Positions 1 through 7,873 of a stretch of 64,000 nucleotides of DNA are shown here, piece after piece; the first letter of the stretch is position 1; the number at the start of each line of letters is the position of its first letter. The notes beneath the pieces were generated by a model. It was not told where the DNA came from. It did not search any database and worked only from the letters and a program-made list of their open reading frames with translations. The stretch lies in contig JAIXOR010000041.1 in assembly GCA_027486655.1 (NCBI GenBank), forward strand, positions 56,647 to 120,646, written 5' to 3'. Made by a program: the position numbers and the translations under genes. This DNA comes from Verrucomicrobiaceae bacterium (GTDB lineage Bacteria > Verrucomicrobiota > Verrucomicrobiia > Verrucomicrobiales > Akkermansiaceae).

Positions 1-2116
1 CGAGCAGCTTGCCGCGGAAGTTGGCGACGTTGTCGTTGGTGATCTTCGCGAAGTAGTAGTCCGCGACTTCGTTGGTGGGCAGAAAGTAATCGATCTGAGA
101 ATTGGACGCCGCGGCATTGAGCGCCTCGCGGGTTTTCGGGAGCAGCCGCTTGGTCATCGGAATCGAGATCCACGATCCCACCTCCGCTCCGCCGGAGTAC
201 GTCTCGTTTTGGTTAGAGGCCAGCGGGTTCGTGCCGTCACTATCAACACGCACCTTCACGGTCACGCCGTTGTTGGGAATGCCGGAAAGGTCGTAGGCAT
301 GGGTCCAGATGTAGAAATCCGAGCCCATCTTCTTGAGAAACCGCTCGTCGCCACCGGGCACGCGGTTGAACCAACCGAAGGTGTAGCCGCCGGGGTTGTA
401 AGGAAAACGCTGCGGTTTGAGCACCGTGGGCGGGGTGCGGTCGTTGTCGCGACGCGTTTGGGTCATCCAAGGCGTGAGTTTCTCGACCGCACGGCGGGTG
501 GCGAGGCCGGGTTTGACTTCGTCGTCATTGCCAAGGCCGCCGTAGTAGTTGAACCCGGAGTCAAGGCCATGCAGGTAGATGTGCCACGCGAGCTCGACAT
601 CGTTCGGAGCGGTCCAAGCTCCGTTCCAGTCGTAAGGAGCTTGGATCTTCCATGCGTTCACGCTGCCGCCCTCGTCCCTGAGGATCTGCTCGGCCGTCTC
701 GCACCAATTCGCGCCGGCCATGAGCGGCGCATAGCTGTAAAACTTCAGCGCAAAGCCCGGAGTTTCCATGTCGATCTGCGTGCCCGGAACCCGATTGGTC
801 GCACCGATGGCGGCATTCGCGACGGGAGGCTCGATCCATTTGAGGAAGTAGGGCGAGCCGTAGCACATTTCCGGGAAAATCCAGGCTCCATCCTCAATGT
901 GGGCCATTTGCGCGTTCGCTCCATGGGCGTTCACAAAATCCTGCGGCGCATTGCGGCGATAGCCCGCGGCGTTCGCATCATTGAAAAACTGCGGTGTCGC
1001 CTCAAACCACGAGCTCGATCCCCCGCCCCAGGCGTTGTCGCCGTCGGTGGCGGGCATCACGATCGCTGGACGCGATGAATCCGTGGAGAACGGCGCGATG
1101 AACTGCTGGATCTTGCCGATGCCTTCGTTCGCATAGCCAAAACGATAGCTCAGCACGTCATCCGAAGGCACGGCGACCATGGTTTTCTCGGCACCGGTTT
1201 CCGGGTTCACATACTTCACCTTGTGGAGCTGATAGGCATAGGGAGAGACGTTCCAGGCGGCGTTTCCCGGATTCGGTTCGCCATACCACCAGCCATCCGT
1301 GGGTGATGGGCCGATCTGGTCCGCTTTGTTCGGCGGGCTGGAGTAGATGTTGTAGGAGCCCGCGGGATTCGCCTTCGTGTTGTAGGTCGGACAAGTGCGG
1401 CTGATGTGGTGGCTGGGAACGATGAGCCACTCGTATCCCTCGTCCACGAGCACATCGATGATGTGGCGGGAGTAGGCCATTTCCGTCGGGAAGAATCCCT
1501 TCGAATGATCGGATAGATTCGAATTTCCATTCCACGCCTTCCAGTAGGCCTGTTTGAAAATCTGGAGTTCCTTGCGCAGCACCGGCTTGGGCAGCAAGGG
1601 AGCGAGCGAGTGGTGATAGGTAAAACCCACCAGATCCATGCGCCGTGAGCCGGAAGGCGTGAACCAGTTGCGCGCCTCGCGGTTTCCATTCCACCAGCCG
1701 CCACCGTATCCGAGCTGGTTGTTGGCACCGAGTTGGCGCACGCCATCGATCAGCGAGCCCGAATAACTCATGGCAAAACCCGCTTCGCTGGCGAGACCGG
1801 CGAGCGAATTGCGCGGGCCGCTCTGATAGGAAGTCACGCGGTCCTGCACGCTGAAGATCTGCTCCAGATCATTCTGCGGGTGGAGGTTCGGACTGAGTCC
1901 GCCGTAGTTCTGGCCGGGTTTCAGACGGATCGAGTCCGCCGCATACTGCACGCGGCTGTTCTGCCCGCCGGGGTCGTTCGCGTTCCACTCCGGCCAATAG
2001 GTCGGTTGATGGTTGTGCCAAAAGCGGGAAACGCGGACCGTTTGCGCGGCCAAAGGCGGCATGCCAGCCACTCCGAGCGCGATGGCCCCCGCGAGGATCG
2101 GTGCGGAAGGTCTCAT
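1..2116 (-). CDS. GH57-like secreted glycoside hydrolase (3' end cut by window)
   Basis: The frame is open from an ATG at 2116 to the window edge, so more than 700 residues are visible and the C-terminus is missing. The first ~23 residues form a signal peptide (hydrophobic stretch then A-A-Q). Right after it comes FWHNHQPTYWPE, which matches the HxHQP first motif of glycoside hydrolase family 57. About 190 residues on, GFFPTEMAYS resembles the GH57 motif carrying the catalytic Glu. The rest is rich in Trp, Tyr and Gly, as in extracytoplasmic carbohydrate enzymes. It probably acts on an alpha-glucan-type polysaccharide outside the cytoplasm, but the substrate is inferred only. It lies 76 bp downstream of the sigma/FecR pair on the same strand and may be under its control. 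A TGCACC/GGTGCA hairpin lies in the leader. Confidence 0.75.
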   Translation of the reverse strand, partial: MRPSAPILAGAIALGVAGMPPLAAQTVRVSRFWHNHQPTYWPEWNANDPGGQNSRVQYAADSIRLKPGQNYGGLSPNLHPQNDLEQIFSVQDRVTSYQSGPRNSLAGLASEAGFAMSYSGSLIDGVRQLGANNQLGYGGGWWNGNREARNWFTPSGSRRMDLVGFTYHHSLAPLLPKPVLRKELQIFKQAYWKAWNGNSNLSDHSKGFFPTEMAYSRHIIDVLVDEGYEWLIVPSHHISRTCPTYNTKANPAGSYNIYSSPPNKADQIGPSPTDGWWYGEPNPGNAAWNVSPYAYQLHKVKYVNPETGAEKTMVAVPSDDVLSYRFGYANEGIGKIQQFIAPFSTDSSRPAIVMPATDGDNAWGGGSSSWFEATPQFFNDANAAGYRRNAPQDFVNAHGANAQMAHIEDGAWIFPEMCYGSPYFLKWIEPPVANAAIGATNRVPGTQIDMETPGFALKFYSYAPLMAGANWCETAEQILRDEGGSVNAWKIQAPYDWNGAWTAPNDVELAWHIYLHGLDSGFNYYGGLGNDDEVKPGLATRRAVEKLTPWMTQTRRDNDRTPPTVLKPQRFPYNPGGYTFGWFNRVPGGDERFLKKMGSDFYIWTHAYDLSGIPNNGVTVKVRVDSDGTNPLASNQNETYSGGAEVGSWISIPMTKRLLPKTREALNAAASNSQIDYFLPTNEVADYYFAKITNDNVANFRGKLL

Positions 2117-2192
2117 GAATCTGGGTTTATGCACCTTCCAAATGTCGGTGCACGATGCCGAGTTTAGAGAATTTCCCCGGCGATGAAGGACA

Positions 2193-3521
2193 TCATCCCC
2201 CGCCGCTTCGGATTTTCAGGGAATCCACGGTGAGAGCGGCCCCGGCGGAGGCACCGAGCCGGATCTCGTCGAAGCGGGTGCCGGGCGGAAGTTTCCCACG
2301 GCAGAAAGGAGCCTTCAGCGGAAGCCCCCCCTCATGCAAGGTGATGTCCCCACGGCGGAGATCATAGCGAAGCGTGACCATTCCCGGCCCGACCACGGGC
2401 TTCTCTGGCAGGATCACGGGAATGCGTTGTTTCACATCGAGTGACCAAGTGGATTTGGTTCCAAAAGAATCGCCGAAGAACAACATCTCCTCGCCCTTGC
2501 GGAAGAAGCTCATCCCGGCCCAACCATCGGTATGAAAATCCGCTCCCACGGGTTTCCCGACATCGAGAGTCACCAGCAGGACCGAGTTTTCCCCGAGCGG
2601 CACGGGTTCCGGAAACGCGAAGAACACCGCGTAGTTGCTGCCCTCGATGCGTTGGGTTGTGAGCGACGGATTGCCGTATTCAACCCGCCAGCGTGGTCGT
2701 TCAAAGGGGCCCGTCTCCAGGGTTTGAAAGCGCCCGAGGTTTTTCGCGAAGGTCCTGCCGTCCGAGGTCATGGGTTCGGGCAGGCCTGCCGCATTCACGC
2801 GGACGGCATCGCCTCCCGCGAGGAAGAGGGAGTCGCCGGTTTTCGGGCGCACTTCCACCCGGCCTTCCATGACATGAAGTTCGTCGAGCCCGCTGGCGGG
2901 CACCTCGAGGCCGAATTCGGTGCCCTCGTCGACCACGGTGATGCGCGGGGTGGAAACGGTGAGCGCGCCTCCGCTGCCCCCTCTCCGGAAAAAGCCGACG
3001 CCACTTTCCAGATGCATCGAGTCCTTGTCCAGAAATGTGAGGATGGCCGGTCCTTCGATCAAGGCGGAGACCGAGGGTTCGAGGGAAACGGCGGCCCGTC
3101 CCTGGTCGAGACGCAGGGTGGTGCCGGCGTCCACCCCGGTGGCACCACCAAGGTTCCGAGAGCGGCCATCCAGGTTCCACACCGCGTCGAGGGAAAAGGT
3201 CAGCACGGCGGGGTCCGCACCGGCAGAGCGGTTCTCCCAGGGCTTGAATCCGAAGACCAGCACGGCGAGCGACAGGGCGGCGGCAATACCCAGCAGCAGG
3301 AGAATCCGCCCGGCACTCCAGCCAGGGCGTGCTGGCGCATCCGATACTGGAAATCCACCTTCGAACTCCTCGCTGAGCGTGTGGTGAAGGAGTGCATATC
3401 CCTGATAGAGTTCCTGCAGCTCCGGCTCGGATCGCAAGCGCTCCTGGAACGCATCGAACTGCTCGGGCGTCATTTCGCCATCCAGCACCTGCTGGACCAT
3501 ATGGTGATCCTGCTTTTTCAT
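2193..3521 (-). CDS. FecR-domain transmembrane protein, putative sigma-factor partner
   Basis: The protein has 442 residues. Residues 1-60 form an acidic cytoplasmic segment resembling the N-terminus of sigma-linked FecR proteins. One membrane helix lies near 72-92. A FecR-like domain (~110-245) contains a characteristic stretch around TPRITVVDEGTEFGLEV. The C-terminal ~180 residues look beta-rich and LamG-like. The start is fixed by an ATGA overlap with the sigma-factor stop, which implies translational coupling. In this family the extracytoplasmic FecR domain relays a surface signal to the partner ECF sigma factor. No TonB receptor is adjacent, so the Bacteroidetes-type Sus circuit is not complete here. 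Confidence 0.8.
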   Translation of the reverse strand: MKKQDHHMVQQVLDGEMTPEQFDAFQERLRSEPELQELYQGYALLHHTLSEEFEGGFPVSDAPARPGWSAGRILLLLGIAAALSLAVLVFGFKPWENRSAGADPAVLTFSLDAVWNLDGRSRNLGGATGVDAGTTLRLDQGRAAVSLEPSVSALIEGPAILTFLDKDSMHLESGVGFFRRGGSGGALTVSTPRITVVDEGTEFGLEVPASGLDELHVMEGRVEVRPKTGDSLFLAGGDAVRVNAAGLPEPMTSDGRTFAKNLGRFQTLETGPFERPRWRVEYGNPSLTTQRIEGSNYAVFFAFPEPVPLGENSVLLVTLDVGKPVGADFHTDGWAGMSFFRKGEEMLFFGDSFGTKSTWSLDVKQRIPVILPEKPVVGPGMVTLRYDLRRGDITLHEGGLPLKAPFCRGKLPPGTRFDEIRLGASAGAALTVDSLKIRSGGG

Positions 3522-4066
3522 CCGGATTGTCGGGAGGCCGCCTGCATTTCCCGCTCGATGCAGCGTTTCAAGGAGGCGCGGAGGTTGAAGAGAACCGCCT
3601 TCAAAGTGCCCGCGCTGCGGTTGGTGAGCGAGGCATATTCCTGCAGCGAAGAGGCCGTGGCATATCGATGATGCAGAAGCTCGCGATCCTGCGGGCGGAG
3701 CTTCATGAGGCACTTCCTCAAAGCGAGATGCCGCTCCTCAAGCTCGTCCGGCTCCACCTCGAAGCCGGGGGACATTCTTTGCAGAAGGTCGTCATCAAAC
3801 ACCAGCCAGCCTTGGGAAACCAGCCTGCGCCGGTGGTTGAGCATGTGGTAGCGGATGGTCTGGAAGGCCCATGCCTTGAAATTCGTGCCCAGTTCGAAGG
3901 ACGTCCGCTTTTGCCACAAGGTGATGTTCACTTCCTGAAGCAAGTCCCTTGCCCCGGAGCCTCCCGGTGCGAGCGACCGGATGTAGGCCAGCATCGAGGT
4001 CTGGTGGTTGGTGAGTTCCCGGACGAACTCCTCGGAACCGGCATCATGGTCTGGGTTTTCGCTCAT
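3518..4066 (-). CDS. ECF-type RNA polymerase sigma-70 family factor
   Basis: This 182-residue protein has sigma region 2 (~20-90, including DLLQEVNITLWQK and the FKAWAFQTIRYHMLNHRR segment) and region 4 (~125-175, with a helix-turn-helix containing SLQEYASLTNRSAGTLK). It belongs to the short ECF-like family common in Planctomycetes and Verrucomicrobia. I chose the ATG at 4066 because GGGGAAGG lies a few bases upstream. An in-frame ATG at 4114 would add 16 poorly conserved-looking residues. It overlaps the FecR gene by 4 bp (ATGA). It probably directs transcription of a small regulon that may include this operon and the GH57 gene. Confidence 0.87.
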   Translation of the reverse strand: MSENPDHDAGSEEFVRELTNHQTSMLAYIRSLAPGGSGARDLLQEVNITLWQKRTSFELGTNFKAWAFQTIRYHMLNHRRRLVSQGWLVFDDDLLQRMSPGFEVEPDELEERHLALRKCLMKLRPQDRELLHHRYATASSLQEYASLTNRSAGTLKAVLFNLRASLKRCIEREMQAASRQSG

Positions 4067-4151
4067 GCCTTCCCCAGCATCCCGGATTGTGAGGGGCCCC
4101 GCAAGCGGTTTCATCGCGCGGAAACCCGGGCCCCTCCCGGCGCGTCACGAA

Positions 4152-4706
4152 TCAAACCGAGCACGACTTCCCGTTTCCGCAGCCGCCAGGGACCTTGTTC
4201 CAAGGCATCTTGGAGAGCAGGATGGCGAGGCCGCACCAGCCGGTGGCTCCGGCCATGGTCAGTCCGCAGCCGAGAAACGCGGGGATGAACGCGAAGTTCT
4301 TGTTCACCGTGAGCGCAAGCGCGGAGCTGGCGATCAGGATGAGACCGATGACCAGCTGGACCTGGCGCATGAGCGGAAGCACCTTGCGCTCGCTGCGTTC
4401 CAGCGGAAGTCCGGCGGATTCCCAGGCGAGCACGCCGCCATCAAGGATGACGAGCTTGTCGCAGCCGGCGGCCTGGAGTTTCTGGAAGGCTTGGTCGGCG
4501 CGCTTGCCGCTGCGGCAGATGAGCACGCACTGCTCGGCGTTCGCGGAGGCGGATTTCACAGCCGCGGGGTCGAGCTGATCCAGCGGCATCAGATGCGAAC
4601 CGGAGATGCGCATCTCGTCATGCTCGACGGGCGTGCGGACGTCGATGAGGGCGATGTTCCTGCCGGATTGAAGGGACTGCTGGAGTTGGCTTGGCTGGAT
4701 TTTCAT
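4152..4706 (-). CDS. ygaP: YgaP-like membrane-anchored rhodanese
   Basis: The 184 residues have the same architecture as E. coli YgaP (174 aa). Residues 1-105 are a rhodanese domain with the active-site loop CRSGKRA (Cys64), followed by two membrane helices (~115-134 and ~138-164). The family transfers sulfane sulfur and is linked to sulfide/persulfide handling. The tail carries an extra GCGNGKSC cysteine pair that could also be modified. It is transcribed divergently from an ArsR-family gene across 93 bp. In E. coli ygaV and ygaP are co-directional, so the pairing is conserved but the orientation differs. Confidence 0.85.
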   Translation of the reverse strand: MKIQPSQLQQSLQSGRNIALIDVRTPVEHDEMRISGSHLMPLDQLDPAAVKSASANAEQCVLICRSGKRADQAFQKLQAAGCDKLVILDGGVLAWESAGLPLERSERKVLPLMRQVQLVIGLILIASSALALTVNKNFAFIPAFLGCGLTMAGATGWCGLAILLSKMPWNKVPGGCGNGKSCSV

Positions 4707-4739
4707 AGGGAGTCGGTAGCGGTTTTGTTCTCTGACATG

Positions 4740-4758
4740 AACATATTCTCATATAGTT
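4740..4758. promoter_or_regulatory. Putative ArsR/YgaV operator between ygaP and the repressor gene
   Basis: This AT-rich imperfect dyad reads AACATAT-TCTC-ATATAGTT and lies in an otherwise GC-rich region midway between the two divergent starts. ArsR/SmtB repressors bind such AT-rich dyads over their own promoters. The assignment rests on position and composition. Confidence 0.55.
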
Positions 4759-4799
4759 ATACTTGCAAGGGAAATTTCGAGGGTTTATGGTCCCCGGCG

Positions 4800-5117
4800 A
4801 TGAAACTCGATTCCGCGCAGCTCGAACGTGTGGCGAACCTGTTCCGCGCCTTCTCGGAGGCGAGCCGCCTGGCGATCGTGCAGGAACTGAAAACCGGGGA
4901 GAAGAGTGTCTCGGAGATTGTGGAGGCGCTGCCGACGAGTCAGGCGAACGTTTCCAAGCAGCTCAAACTGCTTTACGAGGCCGGCGTGTTGAGCCGTCGC
5001 AAGGAGGGCACGCTGGTGCTCTATCAGATCGCGGACCCGATGGTGTTCGAGCTGTGCCGGCTGGTCTGTGACAAGCTGAACCGCGACACGGTGAAGCCCG
5101 CGAAGCTGAGGTTTTGA
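4800..5117 (+). CDS. ygaV: ArsR-family repressor, YgaV/BigR-like
   Basis: The protein has 105 residues, the normal length for ArsR/SmtB winged-helix repressors. The recognition helix region SQANVSKQLKLLYEAGVLSR is well conserved, followed by the wing (RKEGTLVLYQI). Two cysteines sit near the C-terminus (ELCRLVCDK). BigR/YgaV-type sensors also use two cysteines to detect sulfide or persulfide, but the spacing here would need alignment. The start is the ATG before KLDSAQLERVANLF; an upstream in-frame ATG at 4738 lies in the presumed operator and is unlikely. With the divergent rhodanese it probably forms an autoregulated sulfide-response switch. Confidence 0.82.
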   Translation: MKLDSAQLERVANLFRAFSEASRLAIVQELKTGEKSVSEIVEALPTSQANVSKQLKLLYEAGVLSRRKEGTLVLYQIADPMVFELCRLVCDKLNRDTVKPAKLRF

Positions 5118-5123
5118 TCGGCC

Positions 5124-5927
5124 TCAGCGTTTGAACACGGGGAAGCCCGCGGCGGGGCGGATTTCCTTCGGCGGCTCGATGCCGAAGGTGATGTCGTCAC
5201 CGATCTTGTAGGGACCGTAGGCGATCGGGATCACGGTGAGGCAGACGAGTTGCTCATCGCCCTCGTTGATCCGCTCGATGTGGACGATGGCGGCGCAGTT
5301 GGGGCTTTTGCGGATGGAAAGGATGTCGCCCGGCCGGAATGACGAGGCCGCGGCGGTCTCGGTGGTGGGGAAGAGGTATTCGACGAGCACGGGGAACGGC
5401 GCGGCGCTGCTGAAATCGTCCGGTTTGACGAGGGCCCGTGCGCGAACGGCGAATCCGGACGGCAGGAAATCCTTCGGCCCGAGAACACGGGTGTCCTCGA
5501 CCTGGTAATCGCCTTCGATGTAAGTGAGCGCGAGGGGCTTCTCGAAGTTGGTGAGGTAGTTTCGCATCAGCCGGTTGTTGAGGCTGGTGAGTTGTTCACC
5601 GGTGAGGCCGAAGAACTTCGAATACTGGCCTTTCGCGTCGAGGAGATTGCCGTTGGGCACGTCGAGCACGGTGTATCGTTTGAGTTCCGGGAGTCTGCCG
5701 AGCTTGCGGAGGATCTCGTAGTTCCGCGGGATCTCCGGGTTTCCGAACACATGGAGGCAGACCGTCCAACTGACCACCGCGAAACAAAGCGCGAGAAGGT
5801 TGGCGAGCAGCCACCAGAAGTAGGCGGGACGCCGCGGAGCGGGTTCTTCAATGACGCGGGGCACGGCGGAACGGCGGAAGGCCAGGGAGAATTTGAAGGA
5901 TTCACACAGAACCGCAAGCCTCGCCAT
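5124..5927 (-). CDS. Hypothetical protein with one membrane anchor
   Basis: About 267 residues. After ~25 polar residues there is one strong hydrophobic segment (YFWWLLANLLALCFAVVSW), then a soluble domain of ~200 residues with no motif I recognise. It would be anchored with the domain outside. I chose the ATG at 5927, which overlaps the end of the Fe-S carrier gene by 26 bp; a GTG at 5864 would give a shorter N-terminus. The overlap and shared strand suggest co-transcription with the A-type carrier. The stop lies 6 bp from that of the convergent ArsR gene. No function is assigned. Confidence 0.6.
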   Translation of the reverse strand: MARLAVLCESFKFSLAFRRSAVPRVIEEPAPRRPAYFWWLLANLLALCFAVVSWTVCLHVFGNPEIPRNYEILRKLGRLPELKRYTVLDVPNGNLLDAKGQYSKFFGLTGEQLTSLNNRLMRNYLTNFEKPLALTYIEGDYQVEDTRVLGPKDFLPSGFAVRARALVKPDDFSSAAPFPVLVEYLFPTTETAAASSFRPGDILSIRKSPNCAAIVHIERINEGDEQLVCLTVIPIAYGPYKIGDDITFGIEPPKEIRPAAGFPVFKR

Positions 5928-6288
5928 CGGGCACGGCGTGGCTGCCTGGAGGTTCGTCCGCGACTTCGAAGGAGGTGCCACAGCCGCAGGAGCGGGCTGC
6001 ATTCGGATTGTTGACCTTGAAGCCGGCGTCGGTGAGGTCGTCGGAGTGATCGATCTCACAACCGCGGAGGCGATCGATGCTGTCTCCGGCCACGATCACG
6101 CGCGCGGCACCGGACTCGACCACCACATCACCCGGCTGCGGGTCCGAGACCTGCATTTCATACTGCCATCCGGCGCAGCCACCGCGGCGGACGGCGAGCC
6201 GCAGGCCGGATACCGGGGATTGGGCGCGGTTGGACAGGAGCCGGGCGAGGGCTTCCGCAGCTTGGGGAGTGATGGAAATCGGCGTCAC
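5902..6288 (-). CDS. HesB/IscA-type iron-sulfur cluster carrier
   Basis: This 128-residue A-type carrier starts at GTG. The three canonical cysteines are visible: Cys38 in GGCAGWQYEM and Cys101/Cys103 in CGCGTSFEV. The N-terminus (ITPQAAEAL) is typical of IscA/ErpA. These proteins accept Fe-S clusters or iron and deliver them to apo-proteins. A ~20-residue tail beyond the CGCG motif (rich in P, E and D) is longer than usual. No other isc/suf gene is adjacent. A TAGGCT hexamer ends 6 bp before the GTG, which may be a promoter element. Confidence 0.88.
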   Translation of the reverse strand: MTPISITPQAAEALARLLSNRAQSPVSGLRLAVRRGGCAGWQYEMQVSDPQPGDVVVESGAARVIVAGDSIDRLRGCEIDHSDDLTDAGFKVNNPNAARSCGCGTSFEVADEPPGSHAVPDGEACGSV

Positions 6289-6447
6289 GCGGAAAGCCTA
6301 GGCCGGATTTCAGGGATTTGAAACCGGAAATCCCGCACGATGCCGCCCAGCCGCTAACTCCCTGTCGCAAACCGCTGTGTTTTTCCCCCCAACCGGACGA
6401 ATCGGCCGAAACAACGGGGAGGATCGCCCGTCGGGTATCGGGCCGGT

Positions 6448-7077
6448 TCAGACCACCGCGAGACCTGCAGCATCCGCCGAACGGATCCGCGCCACGCGCA
6501 TTCTCTCGCAGATCACCAGGGAGAGGAATCGCGAGTAGTCCTCTTCGCGGGTGGAGGAGAGCAGCACATAGGTGTAGCTCGGCCAGTGCCTCATTTCCTC
6601 AAGCGCATTGGCCATGCGCAGCGAGATCACCTCATCGCTGTCCGTTCCGCGGCCGGAAAGGCGCTCCAGGAGTTCGGCCTCCCCGGGCGGCATCACAAAC
6701 AGGTCCACGAACGCATTCCGTATTTCAGGATCCACGCAACTCCTCACCTGGGCGGCTCCCTGGACGTCGATGTCCATCACCACATCCGCCCCGGCCGCGA
6801 GGCGGGAAATGACCTCGGACTTGAGCGAGCCGTAGAGATTGCCGTGGACTTCCGCGTGTTCCAGGAAATCGCCCGCAACGATGCGCCGCTCGAATTCCTC
6901 GCGCGTGAGGAAATGGTAATCCCGGCCGTTCACCTCGCCGGGCCGCGGCGGACGGGTGGTGCAGGAGATCGAATAACGCACCTCACCCGAGTCCGCCAGA
7001 CGGCGACAAAGCGTGGTTTTCCCGGATCCCGAAGGACCCGAAACGACAAGCAGCATTCCCGTGCGCGGCGCGGACAT
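6448..7077 (-). CDS. gmk: Guanylate kinase
   Basis: The 209 residues carry the P-loop GPSGSGKTT (14-22) and the GMP-binding segment YSISCTTRPPRPGE, then GRDYHFLTREEF, which are diagnostic of guanylate kinase. It phosphorylates GMP to GDP in the cytoplasm. The length matches the family (about 200). The ATG at 7077 was chosen; an internal ATG at 7056 just before the P-loop strand is less likely. It is transcribed divergently from the SufR-like regulator. The 159 bp downstream (6289-6447) hold no feature I can support. Confidence 0.95.
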   Translation of the reverse strand: MSAPRTGMLLVVSGPSGSGKTTLCRRLADSGEVRYSISCTTRPPRPGEVNGRDYHFLTREEFERRIVAGDFLEHAEVHGNLYGSLKSEVISRLAAGADVVMDIDVQGAAQVRSCVDPEIRNAFVDLFVMPPGEAELLERLSGRGTDSDEVISLRMANALEEMRHWPSYTYVLLSSTREEDYSRFLSLVICERMRVARIRSADAAGLAVV

Positions 7078-7187
7078 GGCCGGATCATGATGGGCTCTCC
7101 GCCGCTGGCAATCCGGGAAGTTTCCCCGCCCCTGGAAATTGTGGATTGCCTGCCTCACGGATTCCGACAGGCTTTGAAGCGCGAACC

Positions 7188-7826
7188 ATGCTCCTCCCGG
7201 TATTCCGTGACCTGATCCGGCCGCAGTGGCGTGCGGTGCTCGAGGAACTCAAATCCTCGGGCGGCATGCCGGTGGCGGACCTCGCCCGCAAGTCCGGGGG
7301 CAGCTACATGGCCGTGAAAACCCACTGCGAGGAACTCACCAAGGCCGGCTACCTCGTCCGCACCCGGCTTCCCCGCAGCGAAGTGGGCAGACCGGAGATC
7401 TTCTACAGCCTCGCGGAGAAGGCGGACGCCTTGTTTCCCCAGGCCGGCACCGCATTCACCCTCGAATTGCTAGAGGAAGTCCGCCGCATGTTCGGAGAGA
7501 CCGCTCCGGAAAAAATCCTCTTCCAGCATTTCCAGTCCCGCTTCGAATCCCTCGCAGCCATCCTCGACAAGCTCGACTCACCCGTGGAAAAGGCCTCCAA
7601 ACTCGCTTCACTCCGCGACAAGGAAGGCTGCGCGTCCCACTTTGCCAGCGACCCGCCCCGGATCATCGAACTCCACAACCCCTTGCTCCGGATTTTCCAA
7701 CGCTACCCGCGCGCCGCCATGATGGAGCAACGGATGATCGAACAGCTCCTCGGCCGAAAGGTGCGCCGCAGCGAGGAATCCGGAGGCCGCGAGGGCATGC
7801 CGAGAGTTACATTCGAGATTTCCTGA
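7188..7826 (+). CDS. SufR/DeoR-like winged-helix regulator lacking cluster cysteines
   Basis: The protein has 212 residues. An N-terminal winged helix (LKSSGGMPVADLARKSGGS, then MAVKTHCEELTKAGYL) is followed by RTRLPRSEVGRPEIFYSLAEKA, the typical wing of COG2345/SufR-like regulators. In SufR the C-terminal half binds an Fe-S cluster through conserved cysteines around a HNCP...P..C motif. Here the equivalent stretch reads IIELHNPLLRIFQRYPRAAM, without those cysteines. It is probably a DNA-binding regulator that no longer senses via a cluster. It is followed on the same strand, 47 bp later, by a large lipoprotein gene that may be its target or operon partner. Confidence 0.72.
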   Translation: MLLPVFRDLIRPQWRAVLEELKSSGGMPVADLARKSGGSYMAVKTHCEELTKAGYLVRTRLPRSEVGRPEIFYSLAEKADALFPQAGTAFTLELLEEVRRMFGETAPEKILFQHFQSRFESLAAILDKLDSPVEKASKLASLRDKEGCASHFASDPPRIIELHNPLLRIFQRYPRAAMMEQRMIEQLLGRKVRRSEESGGREGMPRVTFEIS

Positions 7827-7873
7827 ATGCACCGCCAGAACGCCGCGTCGAAGCGGGCGAACTCCCCATCTCC

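Noticed and set aside
4738..4799. Longer N-terminus for the ArsR repressor
   Set aside because: It would place codons over the AT-rich operator, and the family starts near KLDSAQLERVANLF.
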